From Methanobacterium sp. (GTDB lineage Archaea > Methanobacteriota > Methanobacteria > Methanobacteriales > Methanobacteriaceae): 64,000 nt of DNA. The stretch is from assembly GCF_016217785.1 (NCBI RefSeq), contig NZ_JACRGA010000002.1:1-64000 (forward strand). Direction: 5' to 3'. The notes beneath the pieces are model-generated. The model did not search any database. It had not been told where the DNA came from and saw nothing but the letters and a program-made list of their open reading frames with translations. The position numbers and the translations under genes are program-made. This document shows, in pieces, positions 1 to 10,035 of the stretch. The first letter of the stretch is position 1; each line of letters begins with the position of its first letter.

Positions 1-2
1 AT

Positions 3-185
3 ATGAGCTTTTTAAAAGATGAAGGTGGACAAGGAGCAGCTGAATATATCTTATTGTTTGGTGGAGTTATCGTTATAGCAATAGCTGCACTACTAATATA
101 TCGAGCATACTTCAGCAGTAACTCTGGACTAAACGCAGCAAGTGATATAAATAACGTCAGAGGAAACATACCAGCTAACGGTTAA
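3..185 (+). CDS. Class III signal peptide pilin-like protein
   Basis: A 60-residue small secreted protein of the archaeal class III signal peptide (DUF361) type. A short charged N-terminus (MSFLKDEGGQG) is followed by QGAAE and a hydrophobic stretch of about 20 residues (roughly 17-36). That is the layout cleaved by the EppA-type prepilin peptidase just before the Gln. The mature part is short and Ser/Asn-rich, as in structural or minor pilins that are glycosylated in methanogens. The ribosome binding site lies outside the window, so the start is not independently confirmed. A T-rich hairpin follows. A second pilin and an AglB gene are next door, consistent with glycosylated pili. Family assignment is firm. 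Whether it is a major or minor pilin cannot be told. Confidence 0.85.
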   Translation: MSFLKDEGGQGAAEYILLFGGVIVIAIAALLIYRAYFSSNSGLNAASDINNVRGNIPANG

Positions 186-194
186 CTAAAAAAT

Positions 195-240
195 AACCCC
201 ATAAATAATTCCCAAATTTTGTGGGGGTTTTTTTCTTTTT
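195..240 (+). terminator. Hairpin plus T-run terminator after the pilin gene
   Basis: AACCCC at 195-200 can pair with the G-run ending in GGGGGTT at 223-229, with one G bulged. T-rich sequence follows from 228 to 240. It lies 10 bases after the stop of the first pilin gene, where a transcription end is expected. Confidence 0.6.
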
Positions 241-465
241 TTGATCAATAAGTAATATATTTTATCGGAATTATTTTGATAACATTTTAATTAAAGGAGT
301 CTACTCCACTAAAAATCAATAGGACTAAACTGAAATCAAAAATTAGGGGAATCCCAAAATTGTAAGATAATTGTAAAAATAAATACAATTAATAATTATC
401 ATTTTTATAGACATATTAACCTTGTTAATTAATTTAAAAAATGTTCATATTAATAGGTGAATAAG

Positions 466-633
466 ATGGATGAAAAAGCTCAAATTAGCGCAGAAATGAT
501 ACTGTTAATAGGTGCTATGTTAATAATAGTAATTGTTGCTGGAGGCTATATTCTAGGAATAACACAATCTGTAGCCGGTAACATTACCAGTGTTATAGAT
601 ACTGCTAGAGATACCACAATTAATAGAATGTAA
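466..633 (+). CDS. Second class III signal peptide pilin-like protein, 55 aa
   Basis: A short gene read directly from the sequence: ATG at 466, TAA at 631-633, 55 residues. It begins MDEKAQISAEMILLIG, a clear class III signal peptide in which Q-I-S-A-E immediately precedes a hydrophobic segment (about residues 11-31). Cleavage before Gln6 is expected. A ribosome binding site (AGGTGA, about 454-459) is well spaced. The protein is a paralogue in type, though not closely in sequence, of the pilin at position 3. The gene converges on the AglB gene with a 22-base gap. Role: pilus subunit or pilin-like surface protein (inference). Confidence 0.82.
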   Translation: MDEKAQISAEMILLIGAMLIIVIVAGGYILGITQSVAGNITSVIDTARDTTINRM

Positions 634-655
634 ATATAATCAAAAATTTATTAAG

Positions 656-2884
656 TTATACCTCCCATACTAGAACACTCTTATTTTCATATATGGGTTT
701 GAAGACTGTTGAGTTACTTTTTTCAATAACCAGCTTTGTAAAAATTGAGTTTTCAAATTTTTTATCCATAACTACCGCTCTTTTACTATTAATTATGAAA
801 ATAATAAAATTGCTATTAAACTCAATATAGTTCTTTTGAACCGTTCCATTATTCACCAAAACAACACAATATGGTGTTTTGTTTTTCCAAGTTATACTAC
901 CTGTTTCAAAATCCATCAAAATACCATTCGTGGAATTTAAAGAAGAATTAGTTTTGTTTACGTCACCAACCGAGTATGTATAATTGTTCGTTTGTTTGGT
1001 AACAAAGTTCCACTCTCCAAAATTGAATATCCAATAAGCTATATTAATCATTTTATCATTGGTCACCAAAACTACTGGTGCCGGATTTTCGGGGTGAGTA
1101 AATTTTAAAACATCATCAGCCTGATTCTGATCCAAACCATAATTATTGATAAGTATTTCACTTGAAGTAGACCTATTCAAACCCAGAATAGTATTCATAA
1201 TTTCTACAGTTTTACTGGAGTTTTTCACATAAAAGTCTAGCTTAATATAACCCTCATCACCACTGGTGGATAACATTCGTAAAATTCCTAACGATAAGCT
1301 TTCATTATCTGTTGAAAAAATCTTTTTGAGCCAGTAATCCCGCGAACTACTAGGAGATTTATCCTTAAACGGATATGAATCATCATAATTCCTAACAGGT
1401 AAAGTTTCTATATAACCCATTCTGCCATCTTCACTAACTGAACGATCTGCAATAGCCGTGTAAAAATGACCGTTACCCCAATCACTAATTATAACTGTGT
1501 TATTCCTTGTGTTATTTTTTATCCAAACGGAAGCATCCCACATATCATCATTAGCGCCAGGAGTAAAAAATACACCTTTTTCAATATTCAATATTCCTGG
1601 AAGTAATAACAACACAAAAATTAAAGTAACAAAAACTTTAATTATACCAGGTTTTCTTTGTAAAATATGAAATTTTTTGTTGTTTCTTAAAAGATTTAGA
1701 TATTCAATACATATTCCAATCAAAAATCCCGTACTAACTATCAATGGCGGAATCAAGATCATGATAAATCTTATGCCTTGATTCAAAGCAAGAAAGCCTG
1801 TAAACATCCATAAAACTAAAAATGAGAAGGATAAATAGTTAATTTTACTCAGAAATTGTTGGTGCAGTTTATCATTTAACATTATTCTAAATATCCATAA
1901 AAGTCCAAATATCCCTGCAAAGAGCGTGACCCCTAAATCTGAAATTAATTCTTCTATTGAAGGTTTACTCAGCTCTGAAACTGAAGCATAAATATTAGGC
2001 CAATCTGGCCACGAACCCCCTCCAGATGATAAATTAAAGAGTTGTAAAGGACTATATATCAGTTTTACAATATTAACAAAACCTGTAAACATCCCAACTA
2101 ATATTAAAGTAAAAGAAAAAAACACAACAAAATTGTATAGTTGATTTTTAACTATATCTCCTCTAAATTTAGTCCAAATGATGTAACTAATCCAAAATAG
2201 AACAATAAGATAAAAAAGATATTGCCAACCATTCCAAGCAAGTGAAAATAGGAACATAAAGACTGCTGAAAGAAATGAAAATTCTATTCCCTTTTTTGTA
2301 TTAATGTTGTGGGAAGCTTCAAAAAAGAACCATACCACCAAAAAAGGGAAAATAATATTGAACATATCTGTATCAAACCATCCCGGAACGGTTCGAATAA
2401 AATAAAAAGGAACCGTAACTGTTAAAATTCCAGCAGCAGCAGCCCCATATTGATTTGTGAACCTACCAACAAAAAAATAAGCTACAATTCCTGCAAGTGG
2501 CGCTATAAATGCAGATAACCAAAAACTAATAACAATAAGAGGCATAGTTGTAAACAAGTTGACAAATTTATAAACAAACGCTGTCAGGTAGACTATAAGA
2601 GGAGGGTAATCTAAAGGAACTCCATAAGGGTAATATGAATGCAGATCCCACTCAACACCATTAATTATTGCATCTCCAAGATATCCATGTTCAAGATAGT
2701 CTTCTGTTAAACGGTAGTTATAGTAAGAGTCTAATTCATACATATAAGGAAGGCCGTTTTCATCTTGATAAAATGATTTGTCAACGGCAGAAATCCCATT
2801 TAAATTAGTCGTTTCTATTCTGATTAAAAATCCGATAGAAAATATTAGTAATATGGTGATTATCGTGATAAATTGTTTATTCAT
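656..2884 (-). CDS. aglB: STT3/AglB-family oligosaccharyltransferase
   Basis: A 742-residue multi-pass membrane protein with a C-terminal soluble domain, of the STT3/AglB type that moves a lipid-linked glycan onto Asn of secreted proteins. Visible landmarks: an N-terminal membrane helix, the first luminal acidic site around Asp52 (LDSYYNYR), the second acidic motif at 171-173 (WFDTD), an SVSE loop motif at 302-305, about 13 hydrophobic segments up to residue 435, and the soluble domain from about 440. The usual WWDYG signature is replaced by SDWGNGH (467-473), so the Asp sits at a different position. No strong ribosome binding site is seen; the start at 2884 gives a normal first transmembrane segment. 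It is adjacent to two pilin genes and the glycan island. Family sure; full catalytic competence is inferred. Confidence 0.88.
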   Translation of the reverse strand: MNKQFITIITILLIFSIGFLIRIETTNLNGISAVDKSFYQDENGLPYMYELDSYYNYRLTEDYLEHGYLGDAIINGVEWDLHSYYPYGVPLDYPPLIVYLTAFVYKFVNLFTTMPLIVISFWLSAFIAPLAGIVAYFFVGRFTNQYGAAAAGILTVTVPFYFIRTVPGWFDTDMFNIIFPFLVVWFFFEASHNINTKKGIEFSFLSAVFMFLFSLAWNGWQYLFYLIVLFWISYIIWTKFRGDIVKNQLYNFVVFFSFTLILVGMFTGFVNIVKLIYSPLQLFNLSSGGGSWPDWPNIYASVSELSKPSIEELISDLGVTLFAGIFGLLWIFRIMLNDKLHQQFLSKINYLSFSFLVLWMFTGFLALNQGIRFIMILIPPLIVSTGFLIGICIEYLNLLRNNKKFHILQRKPGIIKVFVTLIFVLLLLPGILNIEKGVFFTPGANDDMWDASVWIKNNTRNNTVIISDWGNGHFYTAIADRSVSEDGRMGYIETLPVRNYDDSYPFKDKSPSSSRDYWLKKIFSTDNESLSLGILRMLSTSGDEGYIKLDFYVKNSSKTVEIMNTILGLNRSTSSEILINNYGLDQNQADDVLKFTHPENPAPVVLVTNDKMINIAYWIFNFGEWNFVTKQTNNYTYSVGDVNKTNSSLNSTNGILMDFETGSITWKNKTPYCVVLVNNGTVQKNYIEFNSNFIIFIINSKRAVVMDKKFENSIFTKLVIEKSNSTVFKPIYENKSVLVWEV

Positions 2885-3381
2885 TTGATCTCCTATGAAT
2901 TATTTGATTAAACTTTAATAAATCTTATTTAATCATATATTTATAACAGTTGAAAATTGGGGTAATTGGTGAGGTTAATTAGTTGATTAAAGGTATAGAA
3001 AAGTTTAAAAGAAAGGCTTAATAATTTCCTCAAATTAGTAATCCAATCCAAACTACACCATTTCTAAATAGAGAGTTCCCAAATGATCCCTATGTCAAAG
3101 GATAGTTACATACATTGACTTTTAGATAAATTAATTCCGTTTATCATTCACGTTTTTAAAATGATAAAATCCTTATTCCTAGTTTATTCAAATTTTAGTC
3201 CCGAAAATTATTCAAAAAATAACTGAAATCCAAACGACACGATTTTTCACATTTGACATGTGAATATATGAGTTGTTGTTAAAATAACAAATATTTAGTC
3301 TAAGCATATCTACTGAGCAATATTAAGAAATAAATGGGAAAGTAAATTAAGTAGGTTTAAAATATTTATATATCTACTAAA
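2885..3381. other. AT-rich divergent intergenic region
   Basis: About 500 bases between the leftward AglB gene and the rightward acyltransferase gene. No coding frame with a ribosome binding site was seen on either strand. A TATA-like box (TTTATATA, 3365-3372) faces right. It probably drives the glycan operon and would put the transcript start near 3392-3397. Confidence 0.5.
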
Positions 3382-4059
3382 ATGAAAAGAAGATTATTAA
3401 AAACTGATCATATGTCGTTATTTAAAAACCCATGGGGGTCCAGTGAGAAGGTCAATTTCAAAAATCTTTTTTTTGGAGTTGATGGTGAAAAAGACCCGGA
3501 CCGTCCGAAAGTTCATGAAAATGTAACTCTGGGAGTCAGTTACAAATTCAGATCTAAACCACCTCAAATCGGTAAAAACGCATTATTACGTTCCAATACC
3601 GTCATTTACAATGATGTGGAGATTGGCAATGAGTTCCAGACTGGACACGGAGTACTGGTTAGAGAAAAGACCACCATCGGCGATAAGGTACTCATAGGAA
3701 CCAACAGTGTTATTGAAGGACATTGTGATATTGGAAGTAACATCAGCATTCAATCAAATGTTTACATCCCAAAAAACACCGTAATTGAGGATCATGTTTT
3801 CTTAGGACCATGTTCCTGTTTCACCAATGACCGGTATCCATTGCGATCTGATTATAAGCTTGAAGGACCCATAATACGGAAAGGAGCATCTATAGGGGCT
3901 AATTCAACGTTTCTTTCAGGAATTGAGGTTGGAGAAGGGACCATGGTTGCTGCAGGGGCCATTGTCACCCGTGATATACCACCATATTATCTGGCAATTG
4001 GTGCACCAGCCAAACATAAACCTTTACCCAAACAATTCAGGAAACTGAATAAAATTTAA
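3382..4059 (+). CDS. Left-handed beta-helix acyltransferase (hexapeptide repeat, WlbB-like)
   Basis: A 225-residue protein whose middle (about 60-200) is made of hexapeptide repeats (for example IGKNALL, IGDKVLIG, VGEGTMVAAGAIV), forming a left-handed beta-helix. The end IGAPAKHK is typical of N-acetyl- or O-acyltransferases acting on nucleotide-linked amino sugars, such as WlbB/PglD-like enzymes. It probably acetylates a UDP-sugar precursor for the surface glycan. Two starts are possible, ATG 3382 or ATG 3412 (MSLFKNPWG). The TATA-like box at 3365-3372 would place the transcript start after 3382, which favours 3412. The glycosyltransferase gene at 4155 follows. Substrate unknown. Confidence 0.82.
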   Translation: MKRRLLKTDHMSLFKNPWGSSEKVNFKNLFFGVDGEKDPDRPKVHENVTLGVSYKFRSKPPQIGKNALLRSNTVIYNDVEIGNEFQTGHGVLVREKTTIGDKVLIGTNSVIEGHCDIGSNISIQSNVYIPKNTVIEDHVFLGPCSCFTNDRYPLRSDYKLEGPIIRKGASIGANSTFLSGIEVGEGTMVAAGAIVTRDIPPYYLAIGAPAKHKPLPKQFRKLNKI

Positions 4060-4125
4060 GGGAATATCCCAATGCACAATTTTTGTGAAGATGTTTTAGG
4101 GTAAAAAATCCTTTTTTGTAAAAAC

Positions 4126-4132
4126 TTTATAT
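4126..4132 (+). promoter_or_regulatory. TATA-like box for a probably leaderless transcript
   Basis: TTTATAT is centred about 26 bases upstream of the ATG at 4155, the spacing expected for archaeal box A to transcript start. There is no ribosome binding site before the ATG, so the message is likely leaderless. Confidence 0.5.
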
Positions 4133-4154
4133 CATTCTTATCCTAATTCTAATT

Positions 4155-5096
4155 ATGGAAGTATCTTTAATCATACCCATGTACAATGAGGAAGATAACG
4201 TCCTCATCACTCTTAATGAAGTTAAAAAGGTTCTGGAAACCTATCCAAGTTACCAGATACTGGCAGTGGATGATGGTAGCAGCGACCAAACCTTGGCTTT
4301 ACTGGAGGATTTTGCATCATATAATCCTGAATTAGTAGTCCTGAAACATCCGGTGAACATGGGGATGGGAAGAGCACTCAGAACTGGTTTTGAAAAGGCA
4401 GAAGGTGATGTAATCATCACCCTGGATGCGGATTTAAGTTACGACCCAAAATATATTACAGAACTAATCCAGGAGCTCCATGAAAATCATCTGGACATTG
4501 TAATCGGATCCCAGTATATGGCTGGTGGGGAGACTGAAGATATTCCTTTCATCCGCCTCTTCGTAAGCAAAATGGCCAATAAAATCGTTGGCTACGCCCT
4601 GGATAAACACATTAGCACTGTAACCGGGATATTGCGTGCCTACCGGAAAGAAGTTATTGATTCTATAGAGATTGAATCTAATGGGACTGAAATTAACCCT
4701 GAAATGCTTTCAAAAGCCATTGCAATAGGTTTTGAGGTTAAAGAAATTCCTGTGAAGTTAAAAGGAAGAAAATTAGGGGAATCTAAAGTTCAATTCAGGT
4801 CAACCACTATTTCACACCTTTTATTTACATTCTATGAGAAACCAATGATGCTTTTTGGAGTTATTGGACTCCTGCTGTGCATTATAGGAATCATAATCGC
4901 AATATACTTATTTTATGAGTATTTAATAGGCACATTAGACCCAACCCGACCTTTAATGTTCGTTATGGTTTTAATGATACTTTCAGGGATACAAATCCTT
5001 GTTTTCGGTTTTGTTGCCACCCAGATAAGTCTCCTGAAACGTGAAATTTACATAATTCAAAAAGAAAATAAATTACTGAGGAAAAAATTGAAATAA
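4155..5096 (+). CDS. GT2 glycosyltransferase, dolichyl-phosphate sugar synthase-like, with C-terminal membrane anchor
   Basis: 313 residues. The N-terminal GT-A fold starts SLIIPMYNEEDN, with the nucleotide-binding acidic pair at 39-40 (VDDGSS) and the metal-binding DAD at 91-93 (LDADLS), as in DPM1/AglJ-type enzymes that transfer a sugar from NDP-sugar to dolichyl phosphate. The C-terminal third has two transmembrane helices (about 233-255 and 265-290) and a short charged tail. It would make a lipid-linked sugar donor or start the glycan on dolichol for AglB (inference). It sits in a rightward run with an acyltransferase upstream and another GT2 gene 40 bases downstream. The sugar specificity is not readable. 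Confidence 0.85.
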   Translation: MEVSLIIPMYNEEDNVLITLNEVKKVLETYPSYQILAVDDGSSDQTLALLEDFASYNPELVVLKHPVNMGMGRALRTGFEKAEGDVIITLDADLSYDPKYITELIQELHENHLDIVIGSQYMAGGETEDIPFIRLFVSKMANKIVGYALDKHISTVTGILRAYRKEVIDSIEIESNGTEINPEMLSKAIAIGFEVKEIPVKLKGRKLGESKVQFRSTTISHLLFTFYEKPMMLFGVIGLLLCIIGIIIAIYLFYEYLIGTLDPTRPLMFVMVLMILSGIQILVFGFVATQISLLKREIYIIQKENKLLRKKLK

Positions 5097-5136
5097 CTAC
5101 AGAATAAATCTCTTTTTTCCATTATCCGGTGTTTTT

Positions 5137-6189
<1,053 letters not shown>

Positions 6190-6202
6190 GGATGTGCATC
6201 GT

Positions 6203-7534
6203 ATGAGGATTACCGTTATCGGAGCAGGGTATGTTGGGTTGGTTACAGCTGTTTGCCTTGCTGAATTAAAAAATAATGTTCTATGTGTTGAAAGACCTTC
6301 TTTCGATTTAAGTAAATTAAAAAAAGGAATTTCTCACTTTTACGAACCTGGATTGAATGAATTACTAAGCAAAAACATTAAAGCAAATAGAATTAAATTC
6401 ACTGTTGATTTAGATAACGCCATTGATTTTAGTGATGTTATTTTTATTTGTGTGGGAACCCCTCAAAGTAATACTGGGAAAGCGGATTTATCTCAAGTTG
6501 AAACCATCGCAATACAAATTGCTAAAAGGCTTAACAGCTATAAATTGATAGTTGAAAAATCAACTGTTCCAGTAAACACCCATCAATGGGTTAAGAAAAC
6601 AATTAAAAGATATGCTCATTCTAATTTAGATTTTGACGTTGCATCAAACCCTGAATTTTTAAGAGAAGGTTCGGCGGTATCTGATTTTATGAAGCCTGAT
6701 AGAATCGTCGTGGGTGTTGAAAGTGACCGGGCAAAACAAGTTTTTAAACAAATATATTCTCCATTCATTGAAAATGGTTTTCCAGTTTTAATAACAACAC
6801 CGGCTGCTTCCGAACTCATTAAACACGCCGCAAACTCGTTCTTAGCTCTAAAAATTTCATATATAAATATGGTATCCGAACTTTGTGAAAAGGCAAATGT
6901 GGATATTAATATGGTAGCTGATGGAATAGGCTACGATAAACGTATCGGGCGTGATTTTCTTAATGCCGGAATAGGCTATGGGGGTTCTTGTTTTCCTAAG
7001 GATGTTAAAGCATTTATCAACATAGCTGAAGAACATGGTGTTGATTTCACAATATTAAAAGAAGTTGAAAAGGTAAATTCCAAAAAAAGAATAAATTTTG
7101 TTAAAAAAGTAGAAAAAGTTCTTTGGATAAACAAAAATAAAGATATAGCAATTTGGGGACTATCTTTCAAACCGGATACTGATGACATACGAGAAGCTCC
7201 CTCCTTAGACATTATCAATATACTTTCAAATAAGGGTGCTAATTTAAGACTCTACGATCCACAAGCAATGCAAAAATTCAAATCAGTATTCCCTGAAAAT
7301 GACAAGATAAAATTTTTCAAAAATAAATATGATACAATTAGAAATGCTGACGCCTTGTTAATACTTACTGAATGGAACGAATTCAAAAATGTAGATTTGA
7401 ATAAAATGAAAAAACTTATGAATCTTCCAATAATTATTGATGGACGGAACATATACAATCCAAAGGAAATGGAAGCATTTGAATATTATAATATTGGCAG
7501 AGGAAAATTTAATGATGTGGAGATACTGAAATGA
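6203..7534 (+). CDS. UDP-glucose 6-dehydrogenase family (UDP-glucose/GDP-mannose dehydrogenase)
   Basis: 443 residues from ATG 6203 (MRITVIGAGYVGL), preceded at good spacing by AAGGATG. A GTG nine bases upstream is possible but less likely. The Rossmann GAGYVG motif is at 7-12, and the three-domain family layout is complete. The catalytic Cys is at about 263 in GYGGSCFPKD, with Lys just after, and WGLSFKPDTDDIRE lies in the C-terminal domain. The reaction is NAD-dependent two-step oxidation of C6, giving a uronic acid. UDP-glucose is the likeliest substrate because the overlapping downstream gene uses UDP-glucuronate; UDP-GlcNAc or UDP-ManNAc cannot be excluded. The stop codon overlaps the next start by four bases (ATGA). 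Confidence 0.88.
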   Translation: MRITVIGAGYVGLVTAVCLAELKNNVLCVERPSFDLSKLKKGISHFYEPGLNELLSKNIKANRIKFTVDLDNAIDFSDVIFICVGTPQSNTGKADLSQVETIAIQIAKRLNSYKLIVEKSTVPVNTHQWVKKTIKRYAHSNLDFDVASNPEFLREGSAVSDFMKPDRIVVGVESDRAKQVFKQIYSPFIENGFPVLITTPAASELIKHAANSFLALKISYINMVSELCEKANVDINMVADGIGYDKRIGRDFLNAGIGYGGSCFPKDVKAFINIAEEHGVDFTILKEVEKVNSKKRINFVKKVEKVLWINKNKDIAIWGLSFKPDTDDIREAPSLDIINILSNKGANLRLYDPQAMQKFKSVFPENDKIKFFKNKYDTIRNADALLILTEWNEFKNVDLNKMKKLMNLPIIIDGRNIYNPKEMEAFEYYNIGRGKFNDVEILK

Positions 7535-8472
7535 AACAAGTTCTAATTTCAGGTGCAGCTGGTTTTATTGGAAGCCATTTATGTGATAAATTTTTAGAAG
7601 AAGGTTTCTATGTTGTTGGACTAGATAATTTTATCACAGGATCTCCAAAAAATATTGAACATTTACTTGAAAGGAAAAAATTCGAATTCATTAAACATGA
7701 TATTACTCTCCCGATTAAATTCCATTCAAAAAAGATTGATTTAGTACTACATTTTGCCTGTCCTGCAAGCCCAGTAGATTATCTAAAGTTCCCATTGGAA
7801 ACAATGAAAGTAAACTCTATTGGCACTTTAAACATGTTAGAAATAGCTAAAAAATATAATTCGAAATATATCTTTGCATCAACTTCAGAAGTGTACGGTG
7901 ACCCCACTGTTCATCCACAAACTGAATCTTATTTGGGTAATGTGAATCCTGTCGGACCTCGTTCGGTTTATGATGAATCAAAGAGATTTTCAGAAGCAAT
8001 TTCAATGTCTTATTTCAGAGAATATGGATTAGATACACGAATAATCAGAATTTTTAATACTTATGGACCCCGAATGAAAGCAAACGATGGGAGAGTAGTT
8101 CCTAATTTCATTACACAAGCATTAAACATGGACAACATTACTGTTTATGGAAATGGAAATCAAACAAGGAGTTTTTGTTATATCAGCGATTTAATTGATG
8201 GAATTTTTAAAATCACATCAGCCGATAATCTTAAAGGCGAAATTATGAATTTAGGAAATCCCGAAGAATATAACATTCTTGATTTGGCAAAAATAATTAT
8301 AGAAAAAACTTCATCTAAATCCCAGATTATCTTCAAAGCCCTTCCAGAAGATGACCCTAAACAGAGATGCCCTGAAATTACCAAAATTAAGAAATTAACC
8401 AAATGGCAACCTGAGACAAGTTTAAAAGAAGGAATTGACCTAACAATCGATTATTTTAAGAACCATATCTGA
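7531..8472 (+). CDS. UDP-glucuronate decarboxylase (UDP-xylose synthase)-like SDR
   Basis: 313 residues, an extended short-chain dehydrogenase. It shows GAAGFIGS (8-15) for NAD, a catalytic Thr118 and Glu120 in ASTSEVYGD, and Tyr147/Lys151 in SVYDESKR. The stretches FACPASPVDY, GNVNPVGPRS, IFNTYGPRM and NGNQTRSFCYISDL are signatures of UXS enzymes rather than general 4-epimerases, and the Glu at 120 fits the decarboxylase. It would turn UDP-glucuronate into UDP-xylose and CO2. Coupling by a four-base overlap to the dehydrogenase makes a two-enzyme route from UDP-glucose. The next gene overlaps by one base (TGATG). A related epimerase activity remains a lesser alternative. Confidence 0.85.
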   Translation: MKQVLISGAAGFIGSHLCDKFLEEGFYVVGLDNFITGSPKNIEHLLERKKFEFIKHDITLPIKFHSKKIDLVLHFACPASPVDYLKFPLETMKVNSIGTLNMLEIAKKYNSKYIFASTSEVYGDPTVHPQTESYLGNVNPVGPRSVYDESKRFSEAISMSYFREYGLDTRIIRIFNTYGPRMKANDGRVVPNFITQALNMDNITVYGNGNQTRSFCYISDLIDGIFKITSADNLKGEIMNLGNPEEYNILDLAKIIIEKTSSKSQIIFKALPEDDPKQRCPEITKIKKLTKWQPETSLKEGIDLTIDYFKNHI

Positions 8473-9308
8473 TGATTAAAATGCGAACAAAATACGATTT
8501 AACTATTGCTTACAGGATCTATCCTAAAGTGTCTAAGAATCCCCTTGTTTTCAGTGATGACAAATATAAACTCTCTGAGTTATGTTTAAGATCATTAAAA
8601 GAATCATTAGGAGATCTTAGGGCCAAATTGATTGTTTTATTAGATAATTGCCCCCCAGAATACATTGATCTTTTCAAAAAATACTTTGACCAAGAAGATT
8701 TAGAATTAATTGAACTGGATGGGGTGGGAAACCTATCGACATTTGGTATGCAAATTGAACTACTTTTAGAGCAAAATTTTTCTGATGTGGTGTATTTCGC
8801 AGAGGATGATTATTATTATCTTCCAAATCAATTCAGTGAAATGATAAACTTTCTAGAAAAAAATAATGATGTTGATTTTGTCTCCCCTTTTGATCATATA
8901 GATTACTACAAATTTAATTTCCATGATTACAAAAATAAAATCAAATTTAGCGAAAAAAAACATTGGCAAAATGTTGCAACAACTTGTTTAACATTTCTAA
9001 CAACGAAAAAAACTTTAGAAAGAACTCAAAATATATTCAAAACTTATGCTAAAGGTAACTATGATACCAGCATCTGGGCCAGCCTAACAAAGTTTAACAT
9101 TTTCAATCCATTCAAACTATTCAAATATAAAGAAAAACCGTATTTTATTGCCGTTTTCTTTAAATCTTGGCGTTATTCATTTATACAACACTTATTCGGG
9201 AAAAAATGGACCTTATGGACCCCTATTCCTACAATTGCAACACATATAGAAAGTGAAGATGTTTCTCCTACAATAAACTGGTTAAAAATTATTTGCCACA
9301 AGTTATAA
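8472..9308 (+). CDS. Putative GT-A fold glycosyltransferase of the glycan island
   Basis: 278 residues, with no strong family name. The beginning (YDLTIAYRIYP) and the middle resemble a GT-A fold: LIVLLDNCPPEY near 53-64, then YFAEDDYYYLP at 109-118, where Glu111-Asp112-Asp113 occupies the DXD-like metal site. There is no clear membrane segment. It is translationally coupled to the UDP-xylose synthase gene (start overlaps stop by one base), so it may be the transferase that uses UDP-xylose or UDP-glucuronate (inference). It converges on a methyltransferase gene with a single base between the two stop codons. Confidence 0.65.
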   Translation: MIKMRTKYDLTIAYRIYPKVSKNPLVFSDDKYKLSELCLRSLKESLGDLRAKLIVLLDNCPPEYIDLFKKYFDQEDLELIELDGVGNLSTFGMQIELLLEQNFSDVVYFAEDDYYYLPNQFSEMINFLEKNNDVDFVSPFDHIDYYKFNFHDYKNKIKFSEKKHWQNVATTCLTFLTTKKTLERTQNIFKTYAKGNYDTSIWASLTKFNIFNPFKLFKYKEKPYFIAVFFKSWRYSFIQHLFGKKWTLWTPIPTIATHIESEDVSPTINWLKIICHKL

Positions 9309-9309
9309 G

Positions 9310-10035
9310 TTACTGCATGAACTTTAATATTTTGAATCCGATTGTTTTCAAGGGTTTTGGTAGTTTATCAGCCCGTATAGCGTATGTTAACCCCATAATT
9401 TTACTAAAAAAGTGCACAATTCTATTTCTTATTCTATCATTTAATGAATTTTCTTTAACTTTTGTTCCAAATGTAATAGAACTAATAAACCCAACATCCT
9501 TAAAATTTCTTGAATTATATATGTATTCTTTGACAACTTTTCTAGGTCCTTCATAACTACCTATACTATCATGAAATGCTATTTTACCCCCTTCAATCAA
9601 CCTTGGGAACCATAATTCAAAATCTAACTTGACTTGTTCATATTCATGGGCACCATCAATAAACACGAACTCAACAGGTTCATCAAACATATTAAATGCG
9701 TCATAAGATGTTTTAACAACAGGTGTTATAATATTATTCAATCCTGCGCTTTCAATATTTTTTTTAAACTCATCAAAAGTGTTAACTTCCCCATATTCTT
9801 CAATATGTTCAGAAGAACCGGTATGAGGATCTACCGCATATATCTTTACTTTGTTTCCAGACTGTGACCCTTTCCCTAAATAGATGGTTGATTTTCCCTT
9901 CCAAGATCCTATTTCCAATATAATTCCATTACCCTCACAATTTCTTGAAGTCTCAAACAAATATTCCCCTTCAGCTTCATTAACCCATCCATCAATATTT
10001 TTAGCTATTTCATTAGCTTCTTTATATTCCAACAT
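9310..10035 (-). CDS. Class I SAM-dependent methyltransferase (Methyltransf_24 / sugar-island type)
   Basis: 241 residues. Motif I is IILEIGSWKGKST (38-50). A second acidic loop appears as AVDPHTG, and FVFIDGAHEYEQV carries the metal/substrate region typical of the CmcI/TylF-like and Methyltransf_24 groups, which O-methylate sugars or small molecules. The start has AAGGAT upstream with seven-base spacing. It lies at the end of the glycan island on the opposite strand, so methylation of a glycan residue is a reasonable guess. The C-terminal 60 residues are basic and may contact membrane or partner. Confidence 0.75.
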   Translation of the reverse strand: MLEYKEANEIAKNIDGWVNEAEGEYLFETSRNCEGNGIILEIGSWKGKSTIYLGKGSQSGNKVKIYAVDPHTGSSEHIEEYGEVNTFDEFKKNIESAGLNNIITPVVKTSYDAFNMFDEPVEFVFIDGAHEYEQVKLDFELWFPRLIEGGKIAFHDSIGSYEGPRKVVKEYIYNSRNFKDVGFISSITFGTKVKENSLNDRIRNRIVHFFSKIMGLTYAIRADKLPKPLKTIGFKILKFMQ

